A stretch of 64,000 nucleotides of DNA. It comes from DATMAM01 sp035559995 (GTDB lineage: Bacteria > Desulfobacterota > Binatia > UBA9968). Below are positions 45,124-54,464 of this stretch, in pieces; the first letter of the stretch is position 1; every line of letters begins with the position of its first letter. A program made the position numbers and the translations under genes. The notes under the pieces were generated by a model. That model was not told the DNA's origin. It saw only the letters and a program-made list of their open reading frames with translations, and ran no database searches. The stretch lies in the NCBI GenBank assembly GCA_035559995.1, contig DATMAM010000029.1, positions 1-64,000 of the forward strand, in the 5' to 3' direction.

Positions 45124-45690
45124 CTACTTATCGTTGCCGGGAACGTCGTCGTTGATGAAGACCGCGGCGGCGAACACGGTGGTCCAAAGTCCGTCCTTGT
45201 TGCCGATCGCCGACTGCGTGATATTGGACGTGCGCACGATCTTGCCCGACATCTTGAAGAGCTGCTCGCGCTCGTCCCATGCCGTGTCGGGGTTAAACTC
45301 GATCCCCAAGGTGGTCGCCAGCATGCTCGCGGCGAGATCCTCGGCGTACTCGCCCGCTTTCTCTTCGGTCTCGCCGAACGAGTGATGCTCGGAGAGATAC
45401 CCGTACTGCTCCTGGTCCGCCGGTATCGCCACGCCGACGGAAGCCGCGACCAGGCGATTGGGCTCGTTGGTGCTCTCCCGGTCGTAAACGCAGAAGACGA
45501 TCTCTCCCGGGCGCAGGAGCTTCAAGCCTTCTTCCTTGGAGATCCGCTTGCATCCGGGAGGGTAGATGCTCGACACCAGCACGAGATTACAGTGCGCCAG
45601 CCCGGCCATGCGGAGCGCGAGCTCAAAGGACGCCAGGCGCTCTTTGTGAACTCCCACTCCTTTGGTGAAGAAGACTTTCTTCGGAACCAT
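45124..45690 (-). CDS. pdaD: Pyruvoyl-dependent arginine decarboxylase
   Basis: 188 residues matching the PvlArgDC family. The self-cleavage site is S40-S41 in LVLVSSIYPPGCKRI, which gives a beta chain and a pyruvoyl-bearing alpha chain. The enzyme makes agmatine from arginine, a step towards polyamines. It is preceded by a good promoter with an A/T-rich upstream region (45699-45760), and is convergent with nothing nearby. The nearest neighbour, 73 bases upstream on the same strand, is the biotin-carboxylase operon's end, so it is probably transcribed on its own. Confidence 0.88.
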   Translation of the reverse strand: MVPKKVFFTKGVGVHKERLASFELALRMAGLAHCNLVLVSSIYPPGCKRISKEEGLKLLRPGEIVFCVYDRESTNEPNRLVAASVGVAIPADQEQYGYLSEHHSFGETEEKAGEYAEDLAASMLATTLGIEFNPDTAWDEREQLFKMSGKIVRTSNITQSAIGNKDGLWTTVFAAAVFINDDVPGNDK

Positions 45691-45698
45691 CGGCCCGC

Positions 45699-45727
45699 CC
45701 TATAACACGAAAGAAATTTGCCGACAA
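45699..45727 (-). promoter_or_regulatory. Promoter of pdaD with A/T-rich upstream tract
   Basis: On the minus strand TTGTCG (45727-45722), a 17-base spacer and TATAGG (45704-45699). The 30 bases upstream of the -35 box are almost all A and T, a stretch unlike the GC-rich surroundings, and could act as an UP element. Confidence 0.55.
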
Positions 45728-45763
45728 CAAATTTTTTGTTAAAAAATAATTTTTTTTCGTTTG

Positions 45764-46267
45764 CTATTCAACTACCAGAAGCACTTTTCCTGCTTCGACG
45801 GTGTCTCCGGCCTTCACGCGCACCTCTTTGACCTCGCCGTTGATCGGCGAGCGCACCTCGTTTTCCATCTTCATCGCCTCGACGATCACCAGGCCCTGGC
45901 CTTTTTCCACTTTGTCGCCTTCCGCAACGAGGACGGCGACGATTTTTCCCGGCATCGGCACCGAGATCTCCTGGCGGCCGCGCAGCTCGATTCCCGACCG
46001 AAGCCCGCCGAGCCGCATCTTGCGCTCGTCGACCAGGCGCACGTGGTAGGTCCTGCCGTCAGCCAGCACGCGGAACTCATCGTCGGAAACGTCGACGTCG
46101 ACCTCGAAGGAGCGCCTGTCGATGATCAACGAGTAGTTGGTCCGGCCCGTCTTGCGCCCGTCGACCAGAAGCTCGTTGCCATCGATCACGACCTTGTAGA
46201 GGTGCTCGCCGACCTCTTCGATCTCCAGGTTGTAGGTACGCTCGCCCAGCTTCGCGATGTAGGCCAC
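45764..46267 (-). CDS. Biotin carboxyl carrier protein / acyl-CoA carboxylase biotin subunit
   Basis: 167 residues: the biotinyl domain ends the protein, with the biotinylated lysine in EAMKMEN (VIVEAMKMENEVRSP). The N-terminal part is a carrier or scaffold segment of the acyl-CoA carboxylase type. GTG 46267 lies 2 bases from the biotin carboxylase stop. It is the last gene of the carboxylase operon. Confidence 0.9.
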   Translation of the reverse strand: MAYIAKLGERTYNLEIEEVGEHLYKVVIDGNELLVDGRKTGRTNYSLIIDRRSFEVDVDVSDDEFRVLADGRTYHVRLVDERKMRLGGLRSGIELRGRQEISVPMPGKIVAVLVAEGDKVEKGQGLVIVEAMKMENEVRSPINGEVKEVRVKAGDTVEAGKVLLVVE

Positions 46268-46269
46268 GA

Positions 46270-47814
46270 TCAGGACTGTGATTTCTTGCTCTGGAACGCC
46301 GCGCCGATGACCAGCCCCAGCTGTTCGATCCGGCCGAGCTGCCGCCAGCGCCCTTTGCTCGTCGTTTCGTCGGGAAGCGCCCGGATCATGGGCTTTTCGC
46401 GCTCGCGGTAAAGCGCGGCGATGGCGGCCGCGGCGAGCGCGATATCCTTATGCGGGTAGAGTTCTTCGCGCTGGGTGAAGGAGTATTCCTCGTCGATGAA
46501 GCGGGTGTCGAAATCCCCGGCCATGAACCGCGGGTGGCGCAGGATCCACTGGTGAAAAGGGAGGTTGGTCTTGATGCCGCGCACCTGGTACTCGCGCAGC
46601 GCGCGGCGCATGCGCAGGATCGCTTCGACGCGATTCTCACCCCACACGATCAGCTTCGCGATCATCGGATCGTAGTAGATCGGCACTTCCGCGCCCTCGT
46701 AAACGCCGCAGTCGTTCCGCACGCCCAGGCCTTCGGGGAGCCGCAGCCCTTCGATTCGTCCCGGACAGGGCATGAAGTCATTCTCGGGATCTTCCGCGAA
46801 GATCCGGCACTCGATGGCATGCCCCGTCTGCGTGATGTGGCGCTGGCGCCAGGGAAGGCGCGCGCCGCTGGCGACCTCGATCTGCGCCTTGACGAGATCG
46901 ATACCGACGACTCGTTCCGTGACCGGATGCTCCACCTGCAGGCGCGTGTTCATCTCCAGAAAATAGAAATTCTTTTCCTGGTCCAGCAGAAACTCCAAGG
47001 TGCCGACGCCGACGTAGCGAAGCGCCCGGGTGATTTTGATCGCGACCTTGCCGAGCGCGCGGCGGGTGCGGCCGTCGAGACCGGGGGCCGGGCATTCCTC
47101 GATGATCTTCTGATGCCGTCTCTGGATCGAGCATTCGCGGTCGTAGAGGTGGACGGCGTTGCCGTAAAGATCGCCGATCACCTGCATCTCGATGTGGCGC
47201 GGGTTGTCGAGAAATTTTTCGATATAGAGTCGCGGATCGCCGAAATACGACGCCGCCTCGGAGCGCACGGCCCGATACGCGGACGCCACCTCCCGGTGCG
47301 AGCGCACCAGCCTGAGCCCCTTGCCGCCGCCGCCGGCGACCGCTTTGAGCATCAGGGGGTAGCCGATCGTCGCCGCGGCTTCGAGAACTTCCTGCTCCGA
47401 ATTCAAAACCCCGGACCCCGGCACCATCGGAACGCCCACCCTCTCCATCGTCTTTCTCGCCATCACCTTGTCGCCCATCTGCTGAATGACTTCCGGCGAC
47501 GGACCGATAAAGACGATCCCCTCATCGACGCAACGCCGCGCGAACGCGGGGTTCTCGGAAAGAAAGCCGTACCCGGGATGAATCGCCTCGGCGCCGCTTT
47601 CGCGCGCCGCCTGGATGATCCGGTCGATGCAGAGATAGCTTTCCTTCGAAGGGGCGGGGCCGATCGGGTACGCGTAGTCCGCATACGTGACGTGAAGCGC
47701 CTCGCGGTCCGCGTCCGAATATACCGCGACCGTTTCGATGTCGAGTTCGCGGCACGCGCGGATAATCCGCACCGCAATCTCGCCCCGGTTGGCAATTAAA
47801 ATGCGCTTAAACAT
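46270..47814 (-). CDS. Biotin carboxylase subunit of acyl-CoA carboxylase
   Basis: 514 residues: N-terminal domain (ILIANRGEIAVRIIRACRELDI), ATP-grasp centre with GGGGKGLRLV and the conserved MNTRLQVEHPVTE catalytic segment, and the C-terminal domain. It carboxylates biotin on the carrier protein with bicarbonate and ATP. It is translationally close to the carrier gene. Length is longer than AccC of fatty acid synthesis (about 450), typical of propionyl/methylcrotonyl-type subunits. Confidence 0.94.
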   Translation of the reverse strand: MFKRILIANRGEIAVRIIRACRELDIETVAVYSDADREALHVTYADYAYPIGPAPSKESYLCIDRIIQAARESGAEAIHPGYGFLSENPAFARRCVDEGIVFIGPSPEVIQQMGDKVMARKTMERVGVPMVPGSGVLNSEQEVLEAAATIGYPLMLKAVAGGGGKGLRLVRSHREVASAYRAVRSEAASYFGDPRLYIEKFLDNPRHIEMQVIGDLYGNAVHLYDRECSIQRRHQKIIEECPAPGLDGRTRRALGKVAIKITRALRYVGVGTLEFLLDQEKNFYFLEMNTRLQVEHPVTERVVGIDLVKAQIEVASGARLPWRQRHITQTGHAIECRIFAEDPENDFMPCPGRIEGLRLPEGLGVRNDCGVYEGAEVPIYYDPMIAKLIVWGENRVEAILRMRRALREYQVRGIKTNLPFHQWILRHPRFMAGDFDTRFIDEEYSFTQREELYPHKDIALAAAAIAALYREREKPMIRALPDETTSKGRWRQLGRIEQLGLVIGAAFQSKKSQS

Positions 47815-47865
47815 CGGCTTACCCCTTACATCCCGACGTGAGGCAGAGGGTAAGAAGGAGGCGAA

Positions 47866-49416
47866 CTACAGCGGGATATTGCCATGCTTTTTGGGAGGAT
47901 GATTTTCGCGCTTGTTCTTGAGCATCTCAAGCGAGCGAATCAACATGGGCCGGGTTTCCTCGGGCAAAATGACGGCGTCCAGATAACCGAGTTCGGCCGC
48001 CTTGAAAGGGTTGGCGAATTTCCTCCGGTACTCTTCGACCAGTTCCTGCCGCGCCCGTTCCGGATCCTCGGCTTGCTCGAGCTGCTCGCGGAAGATGATA
48101 TTGATCGCCCCCTCGGGACCCATGACGGCGATCTCGCCGGTCGGGTAAGCCAGGTTGATGTCGCCGCGCAAGTGCTTGCTTCCCATCACGATGTAACCGC
48201 CGCCGTACGCTTTGCGCGTGATCACGGTCACCTTGGGCACCGTCGCTTCCGCGTACGCGTACACCAGTTTTGCGCCATGCCGGATGATGCCGCTGTATTC
48301 CTGAATCGTGCCCGGAAGGAACCCGGGGACGTCGACGAACGTGACGACCGGAATATTGAAGCAATCGCAAAAACGGATAAAGCGCGCCCCCTTGACCGCC
48401 GCGTCAATATCGATACAGCCGGCGAGATGCGCCGGCTGGTTGGCGACAATCCCCACCGAGCGGCCGCCGAGCCGGGCAAAACCGACGATCATGTTCGGGG
48501 CGAAGTCGCGCTGGACTTCGTAAAAGTACCCCTCGTCGATGACCGCGAGAATGATTTCCTTCATATCGTAAGGGCGGTTCGGGTTGTCGGGAACGATCTC
48601 CTTTAGCTTCCACTCGGTCCTGTTGGGGTCGTCCGAAGTGGGATGAAACGGCGGCTCCTCGAGATTATTGCCGGGCAAAAAGCCGATCAGCTCGCGAATC
48701 ATCAACAGGCACTGCTTTTCGTCGTCGGCGGAAAAATGGGCGACGCCGCTTCTGGCGTTGTGGGTCTCCGCCCCTCCCAGCTCTTCTTTTGAAACTTCCT
48801 CGTGCGTCACGGCCTTGATGACGTCCGGGCCGGTGATGAACATGTAGCTGCTCGATTTGACCATGAAGATAAAATCCGTGATCGCGGGCGAGTAAACCGC
48901 GCCGCCGGCGCACGGGCCCATGATCGCTGAGATCTGCGGCACCACCCCGGAAGCCACGACGTTCTTCCAGAAGATATCGCCGTAGCCGGCAAGGCTCACG
49001 ACCCCCTCTTGAATCCGCGCCCCGCCCGAATCGTTGATCGCGATAATGGGCGCCCCGTTCTTGAGCGCGAGGTCCATCACCTTGCAAATCTTCTCCGCGA
49101 CCACCCCGCTTAAGCTTCCGCCGAAAACCGTGAAGTCCTGGGAGTACACATAGACGAGCCGCTCGTCGATGTAGCCATAGCCCGTGATGACGGCGTCTCC
49201 GGGAATCCGCTTGGCGTCCATTCCGAAGTCCGAGCAGGAGTGGGTGCGGAAGCGGTCCAGCTCTACGAAGCTTCCCCGATCGAGCAGGGTTTCGATTCGC
49301 TCCCGCGCCAGAAGCTTGTTTTGCTGCCGCTGGCGTTCGATCTTATCCTCACCGCCGCCAAGCTCGGCGCGGCGATGAAGCTCGTGCAACGTTTCGAGAT
49401 TTTCTTTCAGCGCCAT
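47866..49416 (-). CDS. Acyl-CoA carboxylase carboxyltransferase subunit (PccB-like)
   Basis: 516 residues: two crotonase-like halves. NDSGGARIQEGVVSLAGYGDIFW and GPCAGGAVYSPAITDFIFMV mark the first acyl-CoA site; AYGGGYIVMGSKHLRGD and YPTGEIAVMGPEGAINI mark the second. It transfers CO2 from biotin to a short-chain acyl-CoA, probably propionyl-CoA. ATG 49416 is chosen as the family start (MALKENLETLHELHRRAELGGG). It is the first gene of the operon carboxyltransferase-biotin carboxylase-carrier. Confidence 0.93.
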   Translation of the reverse strand: MALKENLETLHELHRRAELGGGEDKIERQRQQNKLLARERIETLLDRGSFVELDRFRTHSCSDFGMDAKRIPGDAVITGYGYIDERLVYVYSQDFTVFGGSLSGVVAEKICKVMDLALKNGAPIIAINDSGGARIQEGVVSLAGYGDIFWKNVVASGVVPQISAIMGPCAGGAVYSPAITDFIFMVKSSSYMFITGPDVIKAVTHEEVSKEELGGAETHNARSGVAHFSADDEKQCLLMIRELIGFLPGNNLEEPPFHPTSDDPNRTEWKLKEIVPDNPNRPYDMKEIILAVIDEGYFYEVQRDFAPNMIVGFARLGGRSVGIVANQPAHLAGCIDIDAAVKGARFIRFCDCFNIPVVTFVDVPGFLPGTIQEYSGIIRHGAKLVYAYAEATVPKVTVITRKAYGGGYIVMGSKHLRGDINLAYPTGEIAVMGPEGAINIIFREQLEQAEDPERARQELVEEYRRKFANPFKAAELGYLDAVILPEETRPMLIRSLEMLKNKRENHPPKKHGNIPL

Positions 49417-49444
49417 TGACGACCTTTCTGATTTCGAGGCTGGC

Positions 49445-49472
49445 ATCATAACAGACGAGCGCCGACTGTCAA
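49445..49472 (-). promoter_or_regulatory. Near-consensus promoter of the acyl-CoA carboxylase operon
   Basis: On the minus strand TTGACA (49472-49467), a 16-base spacer and TATGAT (49450-49445). Transcription would start near 49438, 22 bases before the carboxyltransferase ATG. Confidence 0.75.
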
Positions 49473-49613
49473 TACAAAACGGCGCTGTCTGCGGTCGCGC
49501 TTCGGTTGAAGTTCCTTTGAAAAATTGATAACTTGCGCTAACCTGCCGCTTGCAATCCCATTGCTCAGGCCAGGCCTTCCAAGAGCGCGCTCTAGCGAGG
49601 AGAGACAGCACCG

Positions 49614-50759
49614 ATGGCCGTGCGGAAAAGCAAAACAGAACCGAAAACCATCGTCATGTTCGCCGCCAGCGACACCGACGCCAACATGCTGTACGCGACC
49701 GGCTTTTTCGCGCCGGACCCGTTTATTTTCTTTAGCCACCGCGGCCGCAAGTATGTCGTCATGAGCGATCTTGAGATCGACCGCGCCAAGAAACAATCGC
49801 AGGCGGACCGGGTTCTCTCGCTCAGCGAGTACCAGCGGCGACTGCGCAAGATGGGACGCCCGGCCGGTATCGCCGACGTTCTGGAGCTCGCGCTAAAGGA
49901 GCGGCGCATCCGAGCCGCCACCATCCCCGCGAACTTTCCTACCTTGCTCGCGGACGAGCTGCGCGCCCGGAAGCTAAGGCTAAAGGTAAGAAAAGACCCT
50001 TTCTTTCCGGAGCGGGAGAAAAAGACGCCTGAAGAGGTCAGGAACATCGAGGCGTCGCTGCGCTGCGCCGAGGCGGGGCTCGAGGCCGGGATCGAACTTC
50101 TGAAAAACGCAAAAATTGGCAAGGACAGCTATCTTTACGTCGACGGCCGACGGCTCACTTCCGAGATGTTAAAGGCAGCCGTCAACACAACCATCATGAG
50201 CCGGGGATGGGTGCCGAGTCACACGATCATCGCGGCCGGCAACCAGTGCTGCGACCCCCACAACGAAGGCTCGGGTCCGATCAAAGCGCACAGCTCGATT
50301 GTTTTTGATATCTTTCCCCGGTCTCAGAAGACCGGCTACTTCGGCGACCTGAGCCGAACTCTGGTGAGAGGGCGAGCATCGGAAAAGCTAAAAGAGCTGT
50401 TCGCGACGGTTCGCCAGGGACAGGAGCTCGGGTTTCGTCTCATACGCGACGGCGCCAACGGCCAGGAAATCCATCAGAAGATCCTCGACCTTTTTACGCA
50501 AAAAGGGTTTCCGACCGGAAAAATCGGCGGCCGCATGCAGGGCTTCTTTCACGGCACGGGCCACGGGCTCGGTCTCGACATCCACGAGCCGCCGCGGATC
50601 GCGCCGGTGCCGGCGATCTTGCGCGCGGGGCATGTCGTTACGGTAGAGCCCGGCCTTTACTATCCCGGGCTCGGCGGGGTTCGTCTGGAGGACGTGGTTT
50701 TGGTCACTCAAACCGGCAATCGGAACTTGACCAAGTATCCTAAATTCCTCGAGATTTGA
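49614..50759 (+). CDS. Metallopeptidase of the M24 (Xaa-Pro aminopeptidase) family
   Basis: 381 residues: creatinase/prolidase N-terminal domain followed by the M24 pita-bread domain. The five metal ligands are visible as Asp in VFDIFP, Asp in FGDLSR, His in HGTGHGLGLDIHE, Glu in VEPG and Glu in RLEDVV. ATG 49614 follows a GGAGAG ribosome site. It is divergent from the carboxylase operon; the next gene (GDPD) follows within 2 bases of the stop, so the pair may be co-transcribed. Confidence 0.9.
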   Translation: MAVRKSKTEPKTIVMFAASDTDANMLYATGFFAPDPFIFFSHRGRKYVVMSDLEIDRAKKQSQADRVLSLSEYQRRLRKMGRPAGIADVLELALKERRIRAATIPANFPTLLADELRARKLRLKVRKDPFFPEREKKTPEEVRNIEASLRCAEAGLEAGIELLKNAKIGKDSYLYVDGRRLTSEMLKAAVNTTIMSRGWVPSHTIIAAGNQCCDPHNEGSGPIKAHSSIVFDIFPRSQKTGYFGDLSRTLVRGRASEKLKELFATVRQGQELGFRLIRDGANGQEIHQKILDLFTQKGFPTGKIGGRMQGFFHGTGHGLGLDIHEPPRIAPVPAILRAGHVVTVEPGLYYPGLGGVRLEDVVLVTQTGNRNLTKYPKFLEI

Positions 50760-50760
50760 T

Positions 50761-51621
50761 TTGCCTGCGCGGCCTTTCGACTCTTCAACCCTTCGTCCCG
50801 TCGAGCTTTCGTCGGAGTATCCGTTTTTCGCCGCGCCCAAGCCGAGAGTGATCGGCCATCGCGGCGCGGCGGGACTCGTTCCCGAGAATACCTTGCCCTC
50901 CTTCCAGCGAGCTTTTGCCGACGGCGCGGCGCTGGTCGAGCTGGACGTGCGCCAGAGCAGCGACGAGGAGATCGTCATCATCCACGATGCGACCCTGGAC
51001 AGAACCACCGATGGCTCCGGACCCGTAAGCGAGCGCCCGCTGCGCGAGCTAAAGCGGCTCGACGCCGGGTTTTTCTTTACCACCGACGGCGGGGCGACCT
51101 TTCCATTCCGCGGCCAGGGATTCGAAATTCCTACCCTGGAAGAATTCCTCGAGGGCTTGCCCGGCGCGCGCGCCATCGTCGAGATCAAGCAGTTGACGCC
51201 GTCGGTGGTTGCGAAAACCGTTGACACCATCGCCAAATTCGCTGCCGACGACCGGGTGCTGCTTGCCACCGAAGACGACGCCGTCATGGCGGCGATCCGC
51301 GCCGAACTCAAGCGCCGCGGGCGCAAGATCGCAACCGGCTTTTGCTATTCGGAAGTGGCCGCCTTCATCGGCTGGGTGGCCGGCGGGTTGGCCGGCTCCT
51401 ATCGGCCGCCGGGACAGGCTTTTCAGCTGCCGCCGGCGTTTAACGACGTGACGCTCGTGTCCGCGGCGACGATTGCGGCCGCCCATCGCCTCGGGCTCGA
51501 GATCTTCGTGTGGACCATCAATGACCCTGACGAAATGAACGCTTTTCTCGAACTGGGCGTCGACGGTATCATTACCGACTACCCCGCAAGGCTGTTTGCG
51601 CTGGTGCGACAAAGGCGTTGA
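50761..51621 (+). CDS. Glycerophosphodiester phosphodiesterase family protein
   Basis: 286 residues with the GDPD TIM-barrel motifs: IGHRGAAGLVPENTLPSF (catalytic His and Arg, then Glu-Asn), LVELDVRQSSDEEIVIIHDATLDRTT (metal ligands E and D, catalytic His) and the C-terminal NDPDEMNAFLELGVDGIITDYP. It hydrolyses glycerophosphodiesters to glycerol-3-phosphate and alcohols. The start is uncertain: TTG 50761 is used. The distal sequence ARPFDSSTLRPVELSSEYPFF lacks a signal peptide. Confidence 0.9.
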   Translation: MPARPFDSSTLRPVELSSEYPFFAAPKPRVIGHRGAAGLVPENTLPSFQRAFADGAALVELDVRQSSDEEIVIIHDATLDRTTDGSGPVSERPLRELKRLDAGFFFTTDGGATFPFRGQGFEIPTLEEFLEGLPGARAIVEIKQLTPSVVAKTVDTIAKFAADDRVLLATEDDAVMAAIRAELKRRGRKIATGFCYSEVAAFIGWVAGGLAGSYRPPGQAFQLPPAFNDVTLVSAATIAAAHRLGLEIFVWTINDPDEMNAFLELGVDGIITDYPARLFALVRQRR

Positions 51622-51673
51622 CGCGGGCGGCCGCCATCTCGGGCCGCTTTCGTTTCGCCTGCGAAAACCTTCC

Positions 51674-51702
51674 TTGCGGTTAATTACCTTTTAGACTATA
51701 AA
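51674..51702 (+). promoter_or_regulatory. Promoter of the RNase G/E gene
   Basis: TTGCGG (51674-51679), a 17-base spacer and TATAAA (51697-51702). The ATG of the RNase gene follows 108 bases on. Confidence 0.65.
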
Positions 51703-51810
51703 GGGATTGTTCATGATATTTCTAGCGCTTGGGACGCCGCACTTTATCGGGTTCCCAAGGCCTTTGGCCTCCCCCCTCCTCGCTGTCGCGCCAGCCGCAG
51801 TCAAGCCTCA

Positions 51811-53328
51811 ATGAAGAGAGAAATCATTGTCAACGCCACCGCGCCGGAGTGCCGTATCGCCATCCTCGAGAACGGCGCGCTGGCCGAGATGCTGATCGAG
51901 AGAAAGCAGGAAAGAGGTCTCGTCGGCAATATCTACAAGGGGAAAGTCGCCCGCGTGCTGCCCGGGATGCAGGCCGCTTTCGTCGATATCGGCCTCGAAA
52001 AGGCCGCCTTTCTCCACGTCTCCGACATTTCGCCCGTTCCGCAAGAAGTGTCCAAGATTCTCGCCGAAACCGAGGACGAGATCCTGCTCGAGGAGCGGCC
52101 GGCGGCCCATCACGCCTCGCACCACGTCCCGATCGAGCGGCAGCTTTCGGCCGGCCAGGAGATTTTGGTTCAAGTCGCCAAAGACCCCCTGGGCATGAAA
52201 GGCGCGCGCATCACCTCCCACATTTCGCTCCCCGGCCGCTACATGGTCTACATGCCGACGGCCAAGCATGTCGGCGTCTCGCGCCGCATCGAAGATGAAA
52301 AAGAGCGCAAGCGGCTAAAGGAAATCGCCGAATCCCTGCCGACGGACAAGGGCGGGTTTATCTTGCGCACCGCCTGCGAGGGCAGGAGCAAGCGCGAGAT
52401 CCTGAGGGATTTTCGTTTTCTTACCAAGCTCTGGCAGCGCATTCAGCAGAAGGCCGCCGGCGCGACCGCGCCCGCTCTCATCCATCAGGATTTGGACCTG
52501 CTGTTGCGCACCGTGCGCGACTTTGTGACGCCGGAAACCGAGAAGGTTCTGATCGATAATCCGAAAGAGTACCGGCGGGTTTTAGACTTCGTGCGCCAAT
52601 TCATGCCGCGCTCAAAATCCATGATCGTTCGCTACGACGAAGATGAGCCGATCATGGACCGCTTCGGCGTCGAAGCGATGATCGCGAAGGCTTTGGAGCG
52701 CAAGGTGTGGCTGCGCTCCGGCGGCTACATCACGATCGAGCATACCGAAGGGCTGGTCGCGATCGACGTCAACACGGGCCGATTTGTCGGCAAGAAAAAC
52801 CAGGAGGAGACGATCCTCAGAACCAATCTCGAGGCGGCCAATGAAATCGTGCGGCAGCTACGGCTCCGCAATATCGGCGGGATCATCATCATCGATTTCA
52901 TCGATATGGAAAAGGCCAGCAATCGCAAGAAAGTTTACGACGCTTTGAGAGAAGCGATTAAGGTGGACAAGGCGCGGACCAAGATCTTGCGGATTTCTGA
53001 GCTCGGAGTCGTGCAGATGACGCGCCAGCGCACGCGCGAGAGCCTCGAGCAGCAGCTCCTGACGGCGTGCCCCTATTGCGACGGCAAGGGGCGGATCAAA
53101 TCGCGCGCCACCATCGCGTACGAAATTCTGCGCGCCATCAAAAGGGAAAAAGCGCGCATCCAGGACGGCAAGCGCATCCTGCTCCGAATTCATCCCGATA
53201 TCGCCAACTTCCTCTACGACGAGGAGAATCACAGCCTCGACATGCTGGAAAAAGAGCTCAATCAAAAAGTGATCATCAAAGCAAGCGAAGCGCTCCACCA
53301 CGAGAAGTACGAGATTTCGGTCGTGTGA
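51811..53328 (+). CDS. rng: Ribonuclease G/E-family endoribonuclease
   Basis: 505 residues, the catalytic core length of RNase G. The S1-like start MKREIIVNATAPECRIAILENG, AAFVDIGLEKAAFLHVSDI, and the DNase-I-like site with Asp in AIDVNTG and Asp in IDFIDM. The zinc-link CPYCDGKG is present. It cleaves single-stranded A/U-rich RNA in rRNA maturation and mRNA turnover. No membrane-anchoring or degradosome scaffold tail is present, so it is RNase G-like. A strong promoter precedes it. Confidence 0.95.
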   Translation: MKREIIVNATAPECRIAILENGALAEMLIERKQERGLVGNIYKGKVARVLPGMQAAFVDIGLEKAAFLHVSDISPVPQEVSKILAETEDEILLEERPAAHHASHHVPIERQLSAGQEILVQVAKDPLGMKGARITSHISLPGRYMVYMPTAKHVGVSRRIEDEKERKRLKEIAESLPTDKGGFILRTACEGRSKREILRDFRFLTKLWQRIQQKAAGATAPALIHQDLDLLLRTVRDFVTPETEKVLIDNPKEYRRVLDFVRQFMPRSKSMIVRYDEDEPIMDRFGVEAMIAKALERKVWLRSGGYITIEHTEGLVAIDVNTGRFVGKKNQEETILRTNLEAANEIVRQLRLRNIGGIIIIDFIDMEKASNRKKVYDALREAIKVDKARTKILRISELGVVQMTRQRTRESLEQQLLTACPYCDGKGRIKSRATIAYEILRAIKREKARIQDGKRILLRIHPDIANFLYDEENHSLDMLEKELNQKVIIKASEALHHEKYEISVV

Positions 53329-53349
53329 GCGCGGCGGCTTGGAGGGATC

Positions 53350-53384
53350 GCCGTTCGTGCTTCGAGAGCCTCCGCACGAACGGC
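53350..53384. repeat. Hairpin repeat after rng, 'CCGTTCGTGC' family
   Basis: GCCGTTCGTGC (53350-53360) and GCACGAACGGC (53374-53384) form a perfect 11-base stem with a 13-base loop, 22 bases after the rng stop. It may stop transcription or belong to the dispersed REP family seen at 34640-34811. Confidence 0.7.
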
Positions 53385-53406
53385 TAAACTCGCGCGATCG
53401 CACACC

Positions 53407-53433
53407 GTCACCCTGAGGCCCCCGAAGGGTGAC
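53407..53433. terminator. Second hairpin between convergent rng and the oxidoreductase beta gene
   Basis: GTCACCCT (53407-53414) and AGGGTGAC (53426-53433) form an 8-base stem. Neither strand has a strong T-run. It is a repeat-type hairpin in a convergent gap. Confidence 0.5.
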
Positions 53434-53452
53434 CGGTGGGTTCCTTTGGCGC

Positions 53453-54448
53453 CTAAATCCTGGCTTTTAAGATTCCGCGGATCGGGGCCACTCCCGGGAT
53501 TTCCCACTCATCCCACATCTCGTCGACCATCTTTTGGATGTGGGCAAAATGCTCCTCTTGGAGGTGCTCGAAACGGCCCTGCTTGGTGAGGAACTCCTTC
53601 ACGGGAATTCTGCCTTTCCCCGTCTTGCGCGCATCGTAAGTATAGATGACGTTCCCCTCGACAATTTCGTACAGCGGGTAGAGGCCGCATTTGATTCCGA
53701 GCTCGCCGAGCTCGTTTGAGTAGCGCGGGTGGTAATCCCAACCCTTCGGGCAAGGATCGTACGTGTGAATAAAGGTCGGGCCGCCGATCTGGAGCGCCTT
53801 GCGCACCTTGTTTAGATAGTCCGTCGGCGGATAGGTGGCGCAGGCGGTCGCGACATACTTGCAGGTCGGGTGGCCGACCGCGAGCATGCCGGCGACGTTC
53901 TTTTTCCAGCGCCGCTGCATGATCGGATGTTTTGTCCCCGGAGGCGTGAACGTGGTCTGGGCGCCGTAAGTCGTTAGCCCGGTCGCCTGGATATCGGTGT
54001 TCGCGGCCGATTCGTTATCGTACATGATAATGAGCAGGTCGTAATCGCTCTGGAGCGCCGCGGAAATCCCGCCGATTCCCATGTCGCCGGCGCCGAGATC
54101 GCCGGAAAAGTTGATGACGTGGATCTTCTCGTCCTTGATCTTGCCCTTGCGCTTGAGCGCGCGCAGGCCCGCCGCCATGCCGATGGCCGAAGAGCCGCCG
54201 GCGCCGAGCTGGGTATGCATCCAGGGAACGATCCAGGGAGTGGTCATGTAGGAGGTGTTGGCGACGTACATGCAGCCGGTCGCTCCGGTCACGACCGTGC
54301 GCGGTCCCGCGGCTTTGATGAAGCCGCGCATCGTGGTGGCGGATTCGCAGCCCTGGCAGGTCCGGTGCCCCGAGGTGTAAAACTCCTCCAGCGGAACATT
54401 CTTGACGCCTTTGATTCTCTCGTAATCGATAACGGGTGCGGTCGACAT
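53453..54448 (-). CDS. 2-oxoacid:ferredoxin oxidoreductase, beta subunit (TPP-binding)
   Basis: 331 residues: TPP-binding beta subunit with cluster-binding RTCQGCES and GATGCMYV and the TPP motif in GDLGAGDMGIGGISAALQSDYDLLIIMYDNES. It carries out oxidative cleavage of a 2-oxoacid with the alpha and gamma-delta subunits upstream. The product goes to CoA or, if the operon encodes oxalate oxidoreductase, to CO2. ATG 54448 is 16 bases from the alpha stop. Confidence 0.9.
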   Translation of the reverse strand: MSTAPVIDYERIKGVKNVPLEEFYTSGHRTCQGCESATTMRGFIKAAGPRTVVTGATGCMYVANTSYMTTPWIVPWMHTQLGAGGSSAIGMAAGLRALKRKGKIKDEKIHVINFSGDLGAGDMGIGGISAALQSDYDLLIIMYDNESAANTDIQATGLTTYGAQTTFTPPGTKHPIMQRRWKKNVAGMLAVGHPTCKYVATACATYPPTDYLNKVRKALQIGGPTFIHTYDPCPKGWDYHPRYSNELGELGIKCGLYPLYEIVEGNVIYTYDARKTGKGRIPVKEFLTKQGRFEHLQEEHFAHIQKMVDEMWDEWEIPGVAPIRGILKARI

Positions 54449-54464
54449 AAGCGCTCCTCCTTCC

